Shown piece by piece: positions 39,157 through 49,084 of a stretch of DNA of 64,000 bases; the stretch's first letter is position 1; each line of letters begins with the position of its first letter. The stretch covers positions 5,952,001-6,016,000 of the forward strand of contig NC_092362.1 of assembly GCF_030848805.1 (NCBI RefSeq), read 5' to 3'. A program made the translations under genes and the position numbers. Source of the stretch: Temnothorax longispinosus. Taxonomy: Eukaryota > Arthropoda > Insecta > Hymenoptera > Formicidae. Below the pieces are notes generated by a model. That model had not been told where the DNA came from. It worked only from the letters and a program-made list of their open reading frames with translations, and did not search any database.

Positions 39157-42007
39157 CGTCAGCGCGTGTAATGCATACGTTATGCGCAAAGTGTTTTCAG
39201 CGCATCGCTGATTTGCGTTACAAAGGCAAGTTTTTAATCACACACACGCGAGTAAGTGACACGTGAAAAAAAAACGTGCGAATTTTATTCAACGGTGGCA
39301 AAATAACAATCCTTGGATTCAGATACGGATATAATTTGTAACATAATAGTTTTTAACATCAAACACAAAATAAACAATGCGTAAACTTTTTGCATTAGAA
39401 ATGATATCCGGAGAGATCCTGCCTCATTCGTACGAGAATATTTTGGTACGTTCTTCCCTGAAAATAAATCTTTGTCGAGAATTGCCTGAAATTTACCTTC
39501 GAAATGAAAATCATCAGATGAAAGGATTATAAATATTCCATATTCATTTCAACATCACGATTATCCTTAATGGTCCTTTATTTTAACTCAACCCGTAAAT
39601 ATTCAGCCAATTTCATTCACGTTAAAGCGCAAAAAGATAAGAACGTAATCGTCGAAAGTGCCATCACGTTCGTATTTCAAAAAGCTATCAAAAAATGCAA
39701 TCGTCGACAGTTGATGACAAAGAACGCGGTGAAAAAGAAAGAGAGGTGACAGGAAGTATAAAGGAGGGACAAGGCGATAAATTATAATGATGTTCGACGC
39801 GACGCATACCGAAAGGGTTCTTAATGAAAGACCGTAATTAAAGAGTCTCGCGCGCGAGTGAGGATTCCCTCAAACTTCGTAATCTCGCTTCCACGCACGG
39901 CTCTTTCCATGCCGACGACAATGGACGTGCAAATGTGTCACCGCCACTCGTTATCCGCGAATTATTTATTCTACGCCCGTCAATATTGAATTTGCCCCTA
40001 TTATTGAAACATCCCGTCGGTAATTCGCTTCAACGCGCGCGCCGCTCGTAATCGCCGAATCCGCTTAATTTCATCAGAATCGGCGAATTGAGCACAACCG
40101 GAAACCGCGCATCTCCGAAAAACGGTATATCGCTATTTTCCTCGCGATTTACGCGCGCGCACCCTCCTGTAAACGCATAAAGTTCTTTAGTATTTAGTTA
40201 AAATTGTAATATTATTTTACAAATGTTAGATTATAATACGAAAATTCCGAATAAATATAATATAAAGAATAATATACAAAAACCGTTAACTCTGAGCAGA
40301 AATAAAAGAGAGAATATAAATTGATGCACCAATAAGTATACTTATCAAAAAATTATATAATTATTCCATTGCATCAGCAAGTAGACAGCATTTAATATCT
40401 GCGAATGGTAATATATATTTCACAATGTATAGCAATAATTTATATATATTAATCTACATAAATGCGATTTACATTCTCCATTTTATTATCCCTATACATA
40501 ACAAATAATCTATTGTGATTTACTAATCCATATGTATATTTGTCCAAAATATATTATACTCGTCGAATTTAACGAAGATTTATTTCTGTTATTTATCATT
40601 CTTTTATTTGTAAGAAAACAAGAACGTTTTCGCATTAATATAACGTAGCAACCGCAACATCGATTAGCGTCAGTCTCGAACTCGGTCGCTGTTATCTAAT
40701 AAACAGCGCGGCATACATAATAATTTAATGCGCGATGTTCGTCAAATATCTTCAAAGTTGCAACGCCCGCCAATTCCCTATCCTTCAATATCAGCCGAAA
40801 CTTCGGCCATTACTTCCAGGATTTGTGCCACGAAATACAAACATTAAATGTAAAGTCGCTCGTCATCGTGCAACGTCGGCCGCATGACAATGGATATGCA
40901 TCACCTGCACTGATATAAGATGCGAAAAAGTTGACGAAGGTGAAGAGATTGCGCCGCGAGAGGCAAGGCTGGCGTTAATAATTGGACGTTTCGGTACTAG
41001 CCTCACAATCTTCCCGAAAAGATTTCATTTCCCTTCGCAGAAAAGGAAGAGACGTTGAATTCAATTTTTAAAATAATTCACAGCTGGCTTCTTCCTGGCG
41101 ACAATACGCGCGAGACAACCATGAACGCAAAGATAACACGCGCACTCGAAAGTATTCTTTTACATAAAGTACAGTATATAATGCGATATCTTATTGTACG
41201 GTATGAAAAGCACCTAACGATTCAGGTATTGAATAAAATATCTGGAGTAAGTATAGATTCGCGTAAGGGGGGAAACTTCTCGCTGACGCACAAGAATATC
41301 TTGAGATTCTGCGGAAGATCTATTTCTACCTAGAAGACATTTTCCATAAATAACCGTCGATGTCTGTCTTTGAAATCAACAGAGCGAGACTCACGCAATA
41401 TATTTTTCTAGCAAAGTATCGTGCCGGATATTTCAGAAGATCTGTCAAGCAGATACTTCTGTTCCTATTGCTTACGAAAACGTCGCGTGGGTTGAAAATT
41501 TAATCGAGTGCCGGTAAAGTAATACATACGGATCTGGGTCGTTTCGCCAAAGGCGGTCGCGCGCTTTGCCGGCGTGCAAATAAATAATGCAAAAAGGTTG
41601 CGGGCGTCTCTGGAATGTTATTTTATTTTACTTTGAACGTAATTCGCAACTCTACATATTTTTTCGGTAACTATAGAAGACGGAATTATATGACTAAAGT
41701 TCGGTAGGAATGCGAGATCCTGTATTTTATAAATATGATAATCGACTGACTACATAAAATCCGAGGTAGCTTGTAAAATTGCGCGTGATATAGCATATTA
41801 GAATAAGTAACAATGTATGCACGCATAGAGAAAAGACCATTACTATAGCAAATTTCCATTATTTCCTGCACGCTATACGTGTAGAATTCATTTGTATCTA
41901 CATACGTCAGCTTTTAATCTTACTTATATTTTTTATGCACTTGAGATAATTTATCCCGAAATACTTAATAAGGAACAGCGAATTAACAAATAAAACTCGT
42001 ATTTCAG

Positions 42008-42169
42008 GTAACGTGGATCAGACGAAAAGACAGACAACTACTCACATTAGGTAGAGACACACATTCTATAGACACACGGTTCGTTGTCGCAAACAATCGC
42101 AACGGTCCTAGCTGGAATCTACTGATTAAGAACGTCAAGCAAGAAGATGCGGGTCTTTACGAATGTCAG
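42008..42169 (+). CDS. Dpr-family gene, coding exon 3: C-terminal half of Ig domain 1
   Basis: This exon encodes residues 68-121, from VTWIRRKDRQLLTLG to DAGLYECQ. The Ig1 core Trp70, the WIRRKD strand, the TLG turn, the WNLLIK strand and the D-A-G-x-Y-x-C motif around Cys120 match Dpr Ig1 domains point for point. The acceptor is TATTTCAG ending at 42007; the donor is CAG followed by GTAATA. Its length of 162 bases (54 codons) is phase 0 at both ends, so skipping it would keep the frame but destroy the Ig fold. Confidence 0.95.
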
Positions 42170-42802
42170 GTAATATGTGATGTTCACAAGAAAATATGCT
42201 ATTCCCGAATAAATAGGGCCATAAGTAAGGTTGTAATCGCACTGTGATATACATTATGTCTTTGTATAATATTACTCGTAAAAGAAATTAGATATATTTA
42301 TACAAACTCAACTATAAACTTAGCACAAACCTAACTTTGATTTATAATCCGTAAAATCTTGATAATTCCGAAAACATTTGCAAATTGTGAGAATTGATCT
42401 CTTCACCCACAAATTATATGACACTTTAGTAGATCTCATTTGTCACTTATCAATTTTCTGTAAATAAAATTAGTTTACAATTTACTCAAATTAAAACGGG
42501 TGTGTGAAGTTAACAACCCTATTTTAAAATTCGATAGTTCTGATTACAGTTCCAACTTCTTTTCGAACAGTATAGGAATATTTTTATGTTTATATCAGCA
42601 TAAATTTATGCTGATTGAATGTACGTGTTTTGAATACAAGACAAGTACCCTTTTTCCCCACAAAAATATCCAATTTAAAAATTTAAGTGAGTTATTTCGA
42701 CAAGTATTGCTATCGACTGATTCTTAACACAATTTTTCTCCTCTGTCCGTAACGGAGTTTTTCAACCGTAAAAAATAACAAGCGGGAGAATTGCCAGGTT
42801 GC

Positions 42803-42876
42803 ACCGATCTTTACTACTGGCCGCATGCATCAAATGGCTGGTGTTTATCGGCTCAGTAGTGAAAACCGATCGCGGT
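42803..42876. other. Imperfect hairpin in intron 3
   Basis: TTTACTACTG-GCCG pairs with CGGC-T-CAGTAGTGAA across a loop of about 25 bases. A lower stem (ACCGATC with GATCGCGGT) extends it with small bulges. Size and shape resemble a pre-miRNA, but no known miRNA was recognised; it may equally be a repeat fragment. Confidence 0.3.
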
Positions 42877-42922
42877 CAGACAGCAGTAATATTGTATATT
42901 CAATGTGTTAAACCTATCAAAT

Positions 42923-42954
42923 AATAACAGTTCCCTTGGTAGGGAGCTGTTATT
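42923..42954. other. Short strong hairpin in intron 3
   Basis: AATAACAGTTCCCT, then TGGT, then AGGGAGCTGTTATT: a 14-base stem with one T-G wobble pair and a 4-base loop. It is too short for a typical miRNA precursor. Role unknown. Confidence 0.4.
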
Positions 42955-43170
42955 TGTAGAGAACCTGTTGAGTATCCCTCTTAATGTGATATATTAACTT
43001 AATTATACTACAAAGTAATTATATGTAATATCTCACTAGAATTCGTTCTTATTTTTGCAATGTGCTGTTTTATTCTTTCTCATGCATATACGTATATGTA
43101 TAATATATGCATAAAGAACAGTATATTTTATAAATCATAGTTCTCGTTTCGCGATGCTCTAATAAAATAG

Positions 43171-43504
43171 ATTCAGACGGCACCAATGCAGCAGCGATTC
43201 GTGCGATTGAACATCACAGAGGCGTACTCGGTGATACCGGGTGGGCCGGATCTCCACGTGAAGCAGGGATCCAGCCTGCGTTTGGAGTGCCAGCTGATGG
43301 CGGCCGCAGAATCGCCCAGCTACGTGTTCTGGTATCGCGAGGCGCGCATGATAAATTACGACAACGAGCCCGGCGTTAGATTCGAGCTCAGGCAAAATGG
43401 CTCTGTGCTCGTCGTGGAGAAGGTGAAGCTCTCACACGGCGCGAATTACACGTGTTTGCCGAGCAATGCCAGACCAGCTCACATCATGATACATGTCATC
43501 GAAG
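43171..43504 (+). CDS. Dpr-family gene, coding exon 4: Ig domain 2
   Basis: This exon encodes residues 122-232. It covers the inter-domain linker (IQTAPMQQRFVRLNITEA), the PGGPDLHVKQGSSLRLEC strand with Cys161, YVFWYREARMINYDNEPG with Trp175, and LSHGANYTCLPSNARPAHI with Cys216. I place the start at 43171 because the residues IQT before APM align with the usual VSTEPKM-type linker. A second AG at 43175-43176 would start the exon six bases later and drop Ile-Gln in frame. The exon ends in phase 1 at GAAG with donor GTGAGC. Three sequons (NIT, NGS, NYT) suggest glycosylation. This is the most clearly conserved exon in the window. Confidence 0.97.
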
Positions 43505-44621
43505 GTGAGCAATTGTTCGACTTGTGATTTATTAATCTTCCGATTCCTGGATACTTAAATAATTTTGTCTGATAAACAGATTGACATAGATTACTAAACG
43601 ACTCGATAGATGCGGTGATAATATATAACGCACTCGATCTTATCAATTTAATATTTAGTATTTAGTCATAATAAAGAAAGAATAAATATACTATTTTCTT
43701 AGGTATAATTACATTGATTCTACATATGCCAAGATTATACATTGCAGACTAAAATATAACGAAAATTTAAAAAACGTATATTGATTCGGCTGTTTTTTTT
43801 TATCGTAGTATCGAAGACTCATCTTTATATCTCGCAATTTCATTGCAAGCTCTTTCCATCTCAGCTCTTGAAAAAATTTCTCTCGTCGATCATCGAAAAT
43901 GCTGAAAATCAAATCCTCTTTCTCCTCGAACCATTAAGAAGACATTTTTTTTATTTATGCTTTCACGTATATATATATATATATATATATATATACGCGT
44001 GAAATCTGGATTCGGGTAAAAACAAACGTAGCCAATATAGGACAAATTTTATAGAGCGTAAAATCTGCGAACCACCCTCAATCTCGGAGGATCGTAGTAT
44101 ATAGGACAGGTCGCCAATTTTTTTAGTCCCAACAAGGAAAGTTAACCAGTATCCTACTTCGGCTGCTCAATTCCGACCGGGATCAACGGGCGACCATTTC
44201 AAGTTTTCTATCTATATATTGACGAGGGAACGTACATACATTTGCAATATAAAACGCGTATACACAGTAATAACTAAACTAGTGACATAAGAAATGAAGA
44301 TTCTTCTTGTCAAAGAGAACTCTTTGATTTGCAAAAACGAGTCATTTCTTTAATTAATTTAAATTTCTCGTTATTATTTTAAATTAATACATTTTACTCT
44401 GTTAATATTTTGCTTGCTTTTCGCTTAATGTAATTCAAAAACCAGTAATTTGCAGAAATCAATAATTTGCAATATTTATACGATGTATCCTTAGCAGAGC
44501 GCAATCGATATAAAATATGCTGCCAAAATTTGATCAGATATTTCATAAGCACTCTGTACGTCCAATTACATTTCTCTCGCTCGCGTTTGATCCCGTCAAA
44601 GTATCTCAACTATTTTCACAG
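43505..44621 (+). other. Intron 4 of the Dpr-family gene
   Basis: A phase 1 intron of 1117 bases, from donor GTGAGC to acceptor CTATTTTCACAG. It carries a TA microsatellite bounded by short inverted sequences (43961-44003). No other feature is recognised. Confidence 0.85.
43961..44003. repeat. TA microsatellite with inverted flanks
   Basis: A TA run (43968-43995) is bordered by TTTCACG on the left and CGTGAAA on the right, so the whole forms a perfect-looking cruciform. It lies in intron 4. Confidence 0.85.
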
Positions 44622-44770
44622 AGGAGGAGAAACCGGCGGCCATGCACGGAGGCGATCGGCGAAATTCCACGGCGGCTACGTCAAGCAACATCATACTGAC
44701 CCTCGTGGCTCTCCTGATTATCGCAGATATAAGACGGTGCTTCCAGATTCTCATCTGCCACGCCACGTGA
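44622..44770 (+). CDS. Dpr-family gene, last coding exon: PAAM motif and hydrophobic C-terminus
   Basis: Entered in phase 1 after CTATTTTCACAG, this exon encodes residues 233-281. It starts EEEKPAAMHGGDRRNS, followed by NIILTLVALLIIA, IRRCFQILICHAT and a TGA stop at 44768-44770. The PAAM motif directly after Ig2 and a terminal hydrophobic stretch are typical of Dpr proteins. The tail could be a GPI-attachment signal or a single membrane helix with a very short basic cytoplasmic end (IRRC). A longer open frame covers the same bases in a different phase (44467-44949), but it lacks both features and does not fit the splice phase. Confidence 0.86.
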
Positions 44771-45811
44771 CTATCGCAAACCGACACTTTCGTGAAGCCG
44801 AAGCTCGCTGGGAGAAGTTCAAAGATTTCACGATCTTTTTTTCAACGATTCAAAACGCCTCGCCGAATCCACGTATCGAAAAATCATGGCCCTTAGCTCA
44901 TCTCATATCTCGCGAGCTGAAATACTCTGGCGATGAAATCCAAACGTGAAGGAAGATGTGACAGATTCCGCGTGGGATCAAAGAAAAACCTATTTGCGAA
45001 ACTTGAAGCGAGAGATTCAGCTGCAGACAGTTTTCCAAGAGTCTGTATCCCCAGTGGCGAAATCTAAGGAGGACTGTGAAGTTTCACGTAATCATGTAAC
45101 TTTCGTTTAAAGAAACGTCTTATCCAAGTGACACTACTTGATAGAAACTCTGCTTGAACTCGTAACGAGTGAATAATATTCGTGGAATGAGATTTGGATG
45201 TCTTTCGACGTGGACGAATTTCTTCGCGAACTTCAAAAACTAAGTTGCCTTGTGTCGTTGGTCATCATAAACTCGCGCGCATTGAAACAAAAGTTTTTTT
45301 TTTCGCGAAAACTTATCATTTCTACTATTAAAATATCTTCAGAAACTAAATTTTATCAACCGCTTGAGATAAAAATACCACTTATTTTCTTTTAGTATAA
45401 AATTTTCAATCCTTTCTGCATTTCAAATATACGGAAATGTAATTTGTTAAGAAATTGTACAAAGAAATAATACAGAAAGTTGAAAAAAAATAATAGAATA
45501 GCCCATGACCTAGCAATATGTATTTGAAACTAACTTTTTAACAACAAAATTTAAAATCTTTTCAGAAATCTTCACATTTCATAGAGATAGAGTATTACAT
45601 TCGCCAAATACATTACGTCTTCGCGAATAAGTCTAACGATGAAATCTCGTCGCAAGGGAGTCAACATTTCATCATGGGAATCAGGTATTATTTGCTCCTT
45701 ATAAGTCTGGCAAGTTTCTAGCAAGCAGTTTAATGCAAATGGGATATTGAGTTCTGTAAACAAAAGTTGTGTCTTAGTACGTTCTAGTTAGCTTTCACCA
45801 ATGTTGATGAT

Positions 45812-45817
45812 AATAAA
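45812..45817 (+). terminator. Possible poly(A) signal of the Dpr-family gene
   Basis: This is the first canonical AATAAA after the stop codon and would give a 3' UTR of about 1.05 kb. An ATTAAA variant lies near 45327. No other support is visible, so the true 3' end could be elsewhere. Confidence 0.25.
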
Positions 45818-48671
45818 CTCTCACAATTTAGCATTGTAAATATTACGTAAAGTTATTTCACGAATGCATGCATTTAGGTTTCAAACAATGATTTTTAAAA
45901 AAATTTATCGACGCAAATTATAAAATCAAATTCACATTCGAAATTGTGTTCATAAATAAACTACCAACCAACAACTTGAATTTAATCAGAAATAGAAAAA
46001 ATACTTTTACCCGCACGACTTACACGCATACTTGCAAAGTTGATTCTCTATTATTCTATGCTTGTATTTACTGTATATTAGAAAGCATGCAAGTATCAGC
46101 GTTCCAGTCATTTTATTTCATACGTGTGCAATATTGTTATTAGACAAATTAAATAAATATATTAACATTCCCTAATCAGTGTTTCAGGAAAATGTTATTA
46201 TCAATAAAAGTTAAAAATAAATTTTGAATATGTTGTTTTATATTATACAATATTACATTCATATAAATAAGGTAAAAATGCTGAATCAATAAAAAAAAAT
46301 GTTTTAAGACAAAAAAAAATCAAAAAGCCCCTCTCTATCCTGAAAATTAAAAAGTTCCTTCCTGTCTTGAAAATGTTTTATCCAATTCTTTCTTCAACTG
46401 ACTCAAATGGCCTCTCTCTTTACCCTATATCTATTAATTTTTCACATATATTACATTAGCAATAATTAATATTCCGCATAGAATAAAACATCTCCAAATA
46501 AAAATATTCGCTCTTTTTACACAACTTTAAATAAAATTGTGCAGAATACTTAACCTCTTATTCTTTTTAATCCAATAATATAACATTTATCTATATTGCA
46601 CAAGCACATGATGTATAATAAAAGACAGACACAAATAGTGTGTACCTCTTCAAATACAATAATAAAAAAGCTTAAATTATTTTTATTTGTACGCAAAACT
46701 AATTTAACCAAATTAAAGTCAATATTTAATAACTTCATGAACATTTTATACTGCTACTTTTTCTACTCGTTTGAATAGCTAATCATTAGTGTCCGAATCA
46801 AATTTTTCCGAGAAAAAGCTATCGACATTCGATTTCCTTTTTCCCACCGGAGAAAGGAAGAAACTTCCGTTCGGTAAACTTCAGCCGCTGTATATCTGCG
46901 TTCTAAAAATTTCAACAGTGGCTTGTCTCAAATCAATTCACGATTTCCAGACGTTAACTTTTAGAGGAGCAAGTATCTGCAGAATAATCTGCTGAACGAT
47001 AAGACGGTTGAAAGAAGTAAGGAGGTCGAGAACGGAATGCGTCGGAGAGAAGAGCGATACACAGCGTGGCTCTCCTCTCAAATCGAAGTTAAGATATGCA
47101 AAAGAGAAGTTTTTGAAGATGTGCATACGGAAGCAGTCGATAAATAACGTGGTAAAGGGGAGCGAATCTGCCAACAAGCCAGCACTCGCTAAAAGTCCAA
47201 ACGATGGGAAAACTTTCGACATCCTGAGATGAAGAATTTCTTTTTTAAAATTGTAATTTATAAAATAAATTTAATCAGAAATAAAAATGTCTTCTTACGC
47301 AACGTTTAAAAAAAAATTGCTCTTGCAAAGATTAACAAACGCTACGTATAACATCTTCCGCACAAAAATGGACTCTTTCGAGAAGACATCGTGTAATAAT
47401 TTCTCCTTACAAACTGTATTTTAAAATGAGCGGAGCGTATTTTAATCTCCTCTTAAAGTTCCGTAAACGATCTCGCAAACTGCATAGCTAATTACTTTAG
47501 AGCATTGTGTGCAAATTTTTCTTAGTGATTACGAAAGAGAACATTATATCGAATCAATTTCCTAATAAAAAAAAACATGAGAAGTGTAGTTTGTATTTTA
47601 GTGAAAAAACGAACAATAATTACACTTTAATAGTTCTTAATTTTTTAAATATAATTTTAATTTTAGTCACGCTTTGACATTTTTTAATTTCAAAATGTAA
47701 CTTTAATTACAGTATATTTTACGTGTTAAATATAATTACGTGCGCAATAATATTTCTCTTAAATACAGAAAAATTGTGAATTGTTATATAAACATGAAAA
47801 ATATCTTGAATATAGATATACATTATTTGTGTGCAGTATTATTGCTACACCACATTGTACTTTAAAATAAACTAGTTAATTTAATAATCTAGTTTTTTTA
47901 GAAATAAATTTTAATACAGGGCAGACACAAAATTATCAAAATAAAATTGCATTAGTTTCAAGAAGACGCAAATAAAATAATTAAAATATTTACAGATTCT
48001 TACATACAAATACATTTCTAAAATCTATTTGCAAATTGATGTGAAACAAATTTTTCTTTCTTTCTACATATTTTTTACCATAAGATATCCCGAGACTAAA
48101 ATATCGATGTAAAAGTTACTTAACAAAAGTAGCTCTCTTTTGACGCATGCATATGTGTGTATAATCATTTATTTATATAACATAGCGAAAAGTGGTGATA
48201 AATGATAGCTGTCAAAAAGAGAAGTTTAACAACTCCTAAATTCCAAAAGTTTGAAACTTTGCGCACATACCATCATTTTCAGTTAGCTAATAATTGTTGG
48301 TAAAACGTTATACCTTTTTTCAGGAAATAAAATTATTATTAAAATTTTTCTTATTTCCGAAATGTTAACATAACAAAATGAATCTTTAAACGGTCTTTAG
48401 ACCAGAAAATACGAAATCAAATAAAGAAATAGCGAACTAATTTACTACATCACTTTAAAAACATCATTTTGATATATCGAAGTATAATTAATTTATCATG
48501 CCTGCATTGCTATTGATTAGTACACTGTAAAGCTCGAAAATGAATATTTTAACTGTTTTATTTGCGTCATCCCGAAACTAATGCAATTTTATTCCGACAA
48601 AAATTTATAATTTAGTGCCTGTTTCCTGAATTAAAATTCATATTTAAAAAAAAAACTACATTTTCAAATTC

Positions 48672-49084
48672 ACCAGTTTATAAAATATTTGATACTTGTC
48701 CCTCACATCTATCGATTTCATCTCCGTAGATAACAACCATCCAATCATGATTCTCACTTTCTATGATAATATTATACTATTCAATCAACGGTATTATAGT
48801 TACAGATACAGATCTCAAGATTATCAGCTGCAGGATACAAAGATCTAATTCTACTGTCAGTATTGCAATTTTCCCTCTAACCCACCGTTATATTGCAATA
48901 CTGACAGTAGAATTAGATCTTTGTATCCTGCAGCTGATAATCTTGAGAACTGTATCTGTATCTACCGTTGATCGAATAGTATAATATTATCATAGAAAGT
49001 GAGAATCATGATTGGATGGTTGTTATTTACGGAGATGAAATCGATAGATGTGAGGGGCAAGTATCATATATTTTATGAACTGGT
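48672..49084. repeat. Large near-perfect inverted repeat (413 bp, two ~195-bp arms)
   Basis: The left arm starts ACCAGTTTATAAAATATTTG and the right arm ends in its complement. The arms stay complementary throughout, with only a few substitutions and one short non-matching patch, around a 22-base loop (48870-48891). Weaker pairing extends outward to about 48657 and 49101. Such a structure could be a palindromic DNA transposon remnant or yield a long hairpin RNA. No target duplication is clear, and the arms carry no recognisable gene. Confidence 0.85.

Larger units (their letters stand above)
13632..42007 (+). other. Intron 2 of the Dpr-family gene (about 28.4 kb)
   Basis: A GT-AG intron splitting Ig1, with donor GTAAGT and acceptor ATTTCAG, phase 0 on both sides. 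It carries most of the mobile-element debris in the window, listed separately. It has several GC- and CpG-rich patches, near 14500-15080, 15840-16320, 19060-19330, 26100-26400, 27320-27560, 29480-29880, 31850-32260, 38000-38560 and 39840-40170, whose overlapping open frames show no recognisable family. Enhancers or alternative first exons are possible in these patches, but I cannot show them. Confidence 0.8.
42170..43170 (+). other. Intron 3 of the Dpr-family gene
   Basis: A phase 0 intron of 1001 bases between Ig1 and Ig2, with donor GTAATA and acceptor AAAATAG (or the CAG six bases later). It holds two short hairpins, at 42803-42876 and 42923-42954. The pyrimidine tract before the acceptor is weak. 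Confidence 0.85.
10241..44770 (+). other. Gene model: Dpr/zig-8 family two-Ig cell-surface protein (five coding exons)
   Basis: Five exons join in phase into a 281-residue protein: signal peptide (residues 1 to about 22), Ig domain 1 (about 42-121; Cys60, Trp70, Cys120), Ig domain 2 (about 140-231; Cys161, Trp175, Cys216), then a short linker and a hydrophobic C-terminus (about 255-267). The Ig2 stretch with FWY, then YDN, then NYTC and PSNA, and the PAAM motif just after it, are typical of the insect Dpr family. Known Dprs are neuronal surface proteins that bind DIP partners during synaptic matching. Attachment by GPI or a membrane helix is inferred from the tail. Potential N-glycosylation sites are at Asn135, Asn197, Asn213 and Asn247. 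Introns are 3142, 28376, 1001 and 1117 bases; very long introns are normal for this family. I cannot say which Dpr paralogue it is. In hymenopteran annotation such genes are often called zig-8-like. Confidence 0.9.

Noticed and set aside
44467..44949. 160-codon plus-strand frame over the last Dpr exon
   Set aside because: It is out of phase with the upstream splice donor and lacks the PAAM motif and hydrophobic tail that the correct frame shows.
48763..48984. Open frame in the large inverted repeat
   Set aside because: It runs through both arms of the hairpin, so its second half is the antisense of its first. It is a by-product of the palindrome.
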